From Actinomycetota bacterium (GTDB lineage Bacteria; Actinomycetota; UBA4738), in NCBI GenBank assembly GCA_005888465.1, contig VAYJ01000001.1, positions 1 to 23,071 of the forward strand: DNA of 23,071 bases. The letters run 5' to 3'. A model generated the notes under the pieces. It did no database searches. It saw only the letters and a program-made list of their open reading frames with translations, and was not told the DNA's origin. The number at the start of each line of letters is the position of its first letter. Positions within the stretch are counted from its first letter, which is position 1. This document shows, one piece after another, positions 22,612 to 23,071 of the stretch. Made by a program: the position numbers and the translations under genes.

Positions 22612-23071
22612 TCAGCGCGCGAGGTGCCGCGAACCGGGTATGTCGATCGCCACGCCGGCCGCGCAGAGCGGGCACGCGGCGGGATCCCACGACACCGCTT
22701 CGACGCGAAGGAGCGCGCGAAGCGGGAACGTGAGTGGCGCGGTCGATCGGTCGACGAGCGCCGCGACGCCGAGCGTTCGCGCGCCCGCGCCCTGTGCGAT
22801 GTCGTAGGTCTCGCGGGCGGAGCCTCCCGTCGTGATGACGTCCTCGACGACGAGCGCGCGCTCGCCGGGCTCGATGAAGAACCCGCGCCGCAGACGAAGC
22901 GCACCCGCGTCGCGCTCCGCGAAGATCGAGCGCGCATTCGCCCGTTCCGCGACCGCGAACCCCAGGACGATCGCGCCCACGGCGGGCGCGACGACCACGT
23001 CGATCCCCTCGTACCAGGACGCGATCTCCGCGGCGACCCGGCCGGTGAGGTCGGGCCGTTCGAGGATCCGC
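22612..23071 (-). CDS. pyrE: Orotate phosphoribosyltransferase, 5'-truncated by the window edge
   Basis: Makes OMP from orotate and PRPP in pyrimidine synthesis. The visible 152 codons begin RILERPDLTGRVAAEIASWY. They include VVVAPAVGAIVLGFAVAER and the PRPP-binding signature ALVVEDVITTGGSARET. The C-terminal CPLCAAGVAIDIPGSRHLAR resembles the Cys-containing tail of the Thermus-like PyrE subgroup. Stop TGA at 22612-22614. The start lies beyond the right edge. Pyrimidine genes upstream of mihF and gmk are usual in actinobacteria. Confidence 0.93.
   Translation of the reverse strand, partial: RILERPDLTGRVAAEIASWYEGIDVVVAPAVGAIVLGFAVAERANARSIFAERDAGALRLRRGFFIEPGERALVVEDVITTGGSARETYDIAQGAGARTLGVAALVDRSTAPLTFPLRALLRVEAVSWDPAACPLCAAGVAIDIPGSRHLAR

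Noticed and set aside
1..23071. CRISPR arrays, prophage, toxin-antitoxin, restriction or biosynthetic clusters
   Set aside because: No repeat-spacer pattern, integrase, transposase or defence-type gene was seen; every recognisable gene is a core or common one.

Overview
This is a roughly 70% GC chromosomal window of core housekeeping genes. The source is almost certainly an actinobacterium (Actinomycetota). The evidence is an actinobacterial-type integration host factor (mihF) directly upstream of gmk, the order mihF-gmk-rpoZ-coaBC-metK-priA-def-fmt-rpe, the infC-rpmI-rplT-rRNA methylase-pheS-pheT block, and a PriA that has lost its helicase motifs. I cannot assign a class with confidence. 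Every gene but one lies on the minus strand, so transcription runs from high to low coordinates.

Layout in transcription order from the right edge. (1) 3' part of pyrE, a 134-bp gap holding a near-consensus promoter, then a tight operon mihF-gmk-rpoZ-coaBC-metK-priA-def-fmt-rpe and a response regulator with a GGDEF-like output domain (23071 to 14122). (2) A promoter and FMN riboswitch, then the full riboflavin operon ribD-ribE-ribBA-ribH (14112 to 10436). (3) A cold-shock gene with its own promoter (10409 to 10128). It converges through a perfect 12-bp hairpin with the only plus-strand gene, a small cyclic-nucleotide-binding-domain protein (9564 to 10055). (4) infC-rpmI-rplT-rRNA methyltransferase-pheS-pheT-argF-polX-3-methyladenine glycosylase (9485 to 637), preceded by a short leader with an upstream ORF and a hairpin. 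(5) The C-terminus of a class A penicillin-binding protein with PASTA domains at the left edge.

The main anomaly is sequence integrity. polX, rpe and def each lose about 35-45 bp with a frame change, leaving both halves recognisable. The glycosylase runs directly into the distal part of the PBP gene. priA has its C-terminal middle replaced by a 195-bp exact copy of part of fmt, about 1 kb away. Three of the five lesions fall within 15387-17585. The junctions sit on about 5-10 bp of shared sequence. Because essential single-copy genes are hit, I favour assembly or gap-closing artefacts over real biology, but the sequence alone cannot settle it.

I found no convincing previously undescribed multi-gene system. 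The most interesting biological candidates are the infC leader (near-leaderless uORF overlapping a hairpin, with anti-SD potential), the likely CUG starts of gmk and the rRNA methylase, the GGDDF response regulator attached to the housekeeping operon, and the orphan cNMP-binding protein.
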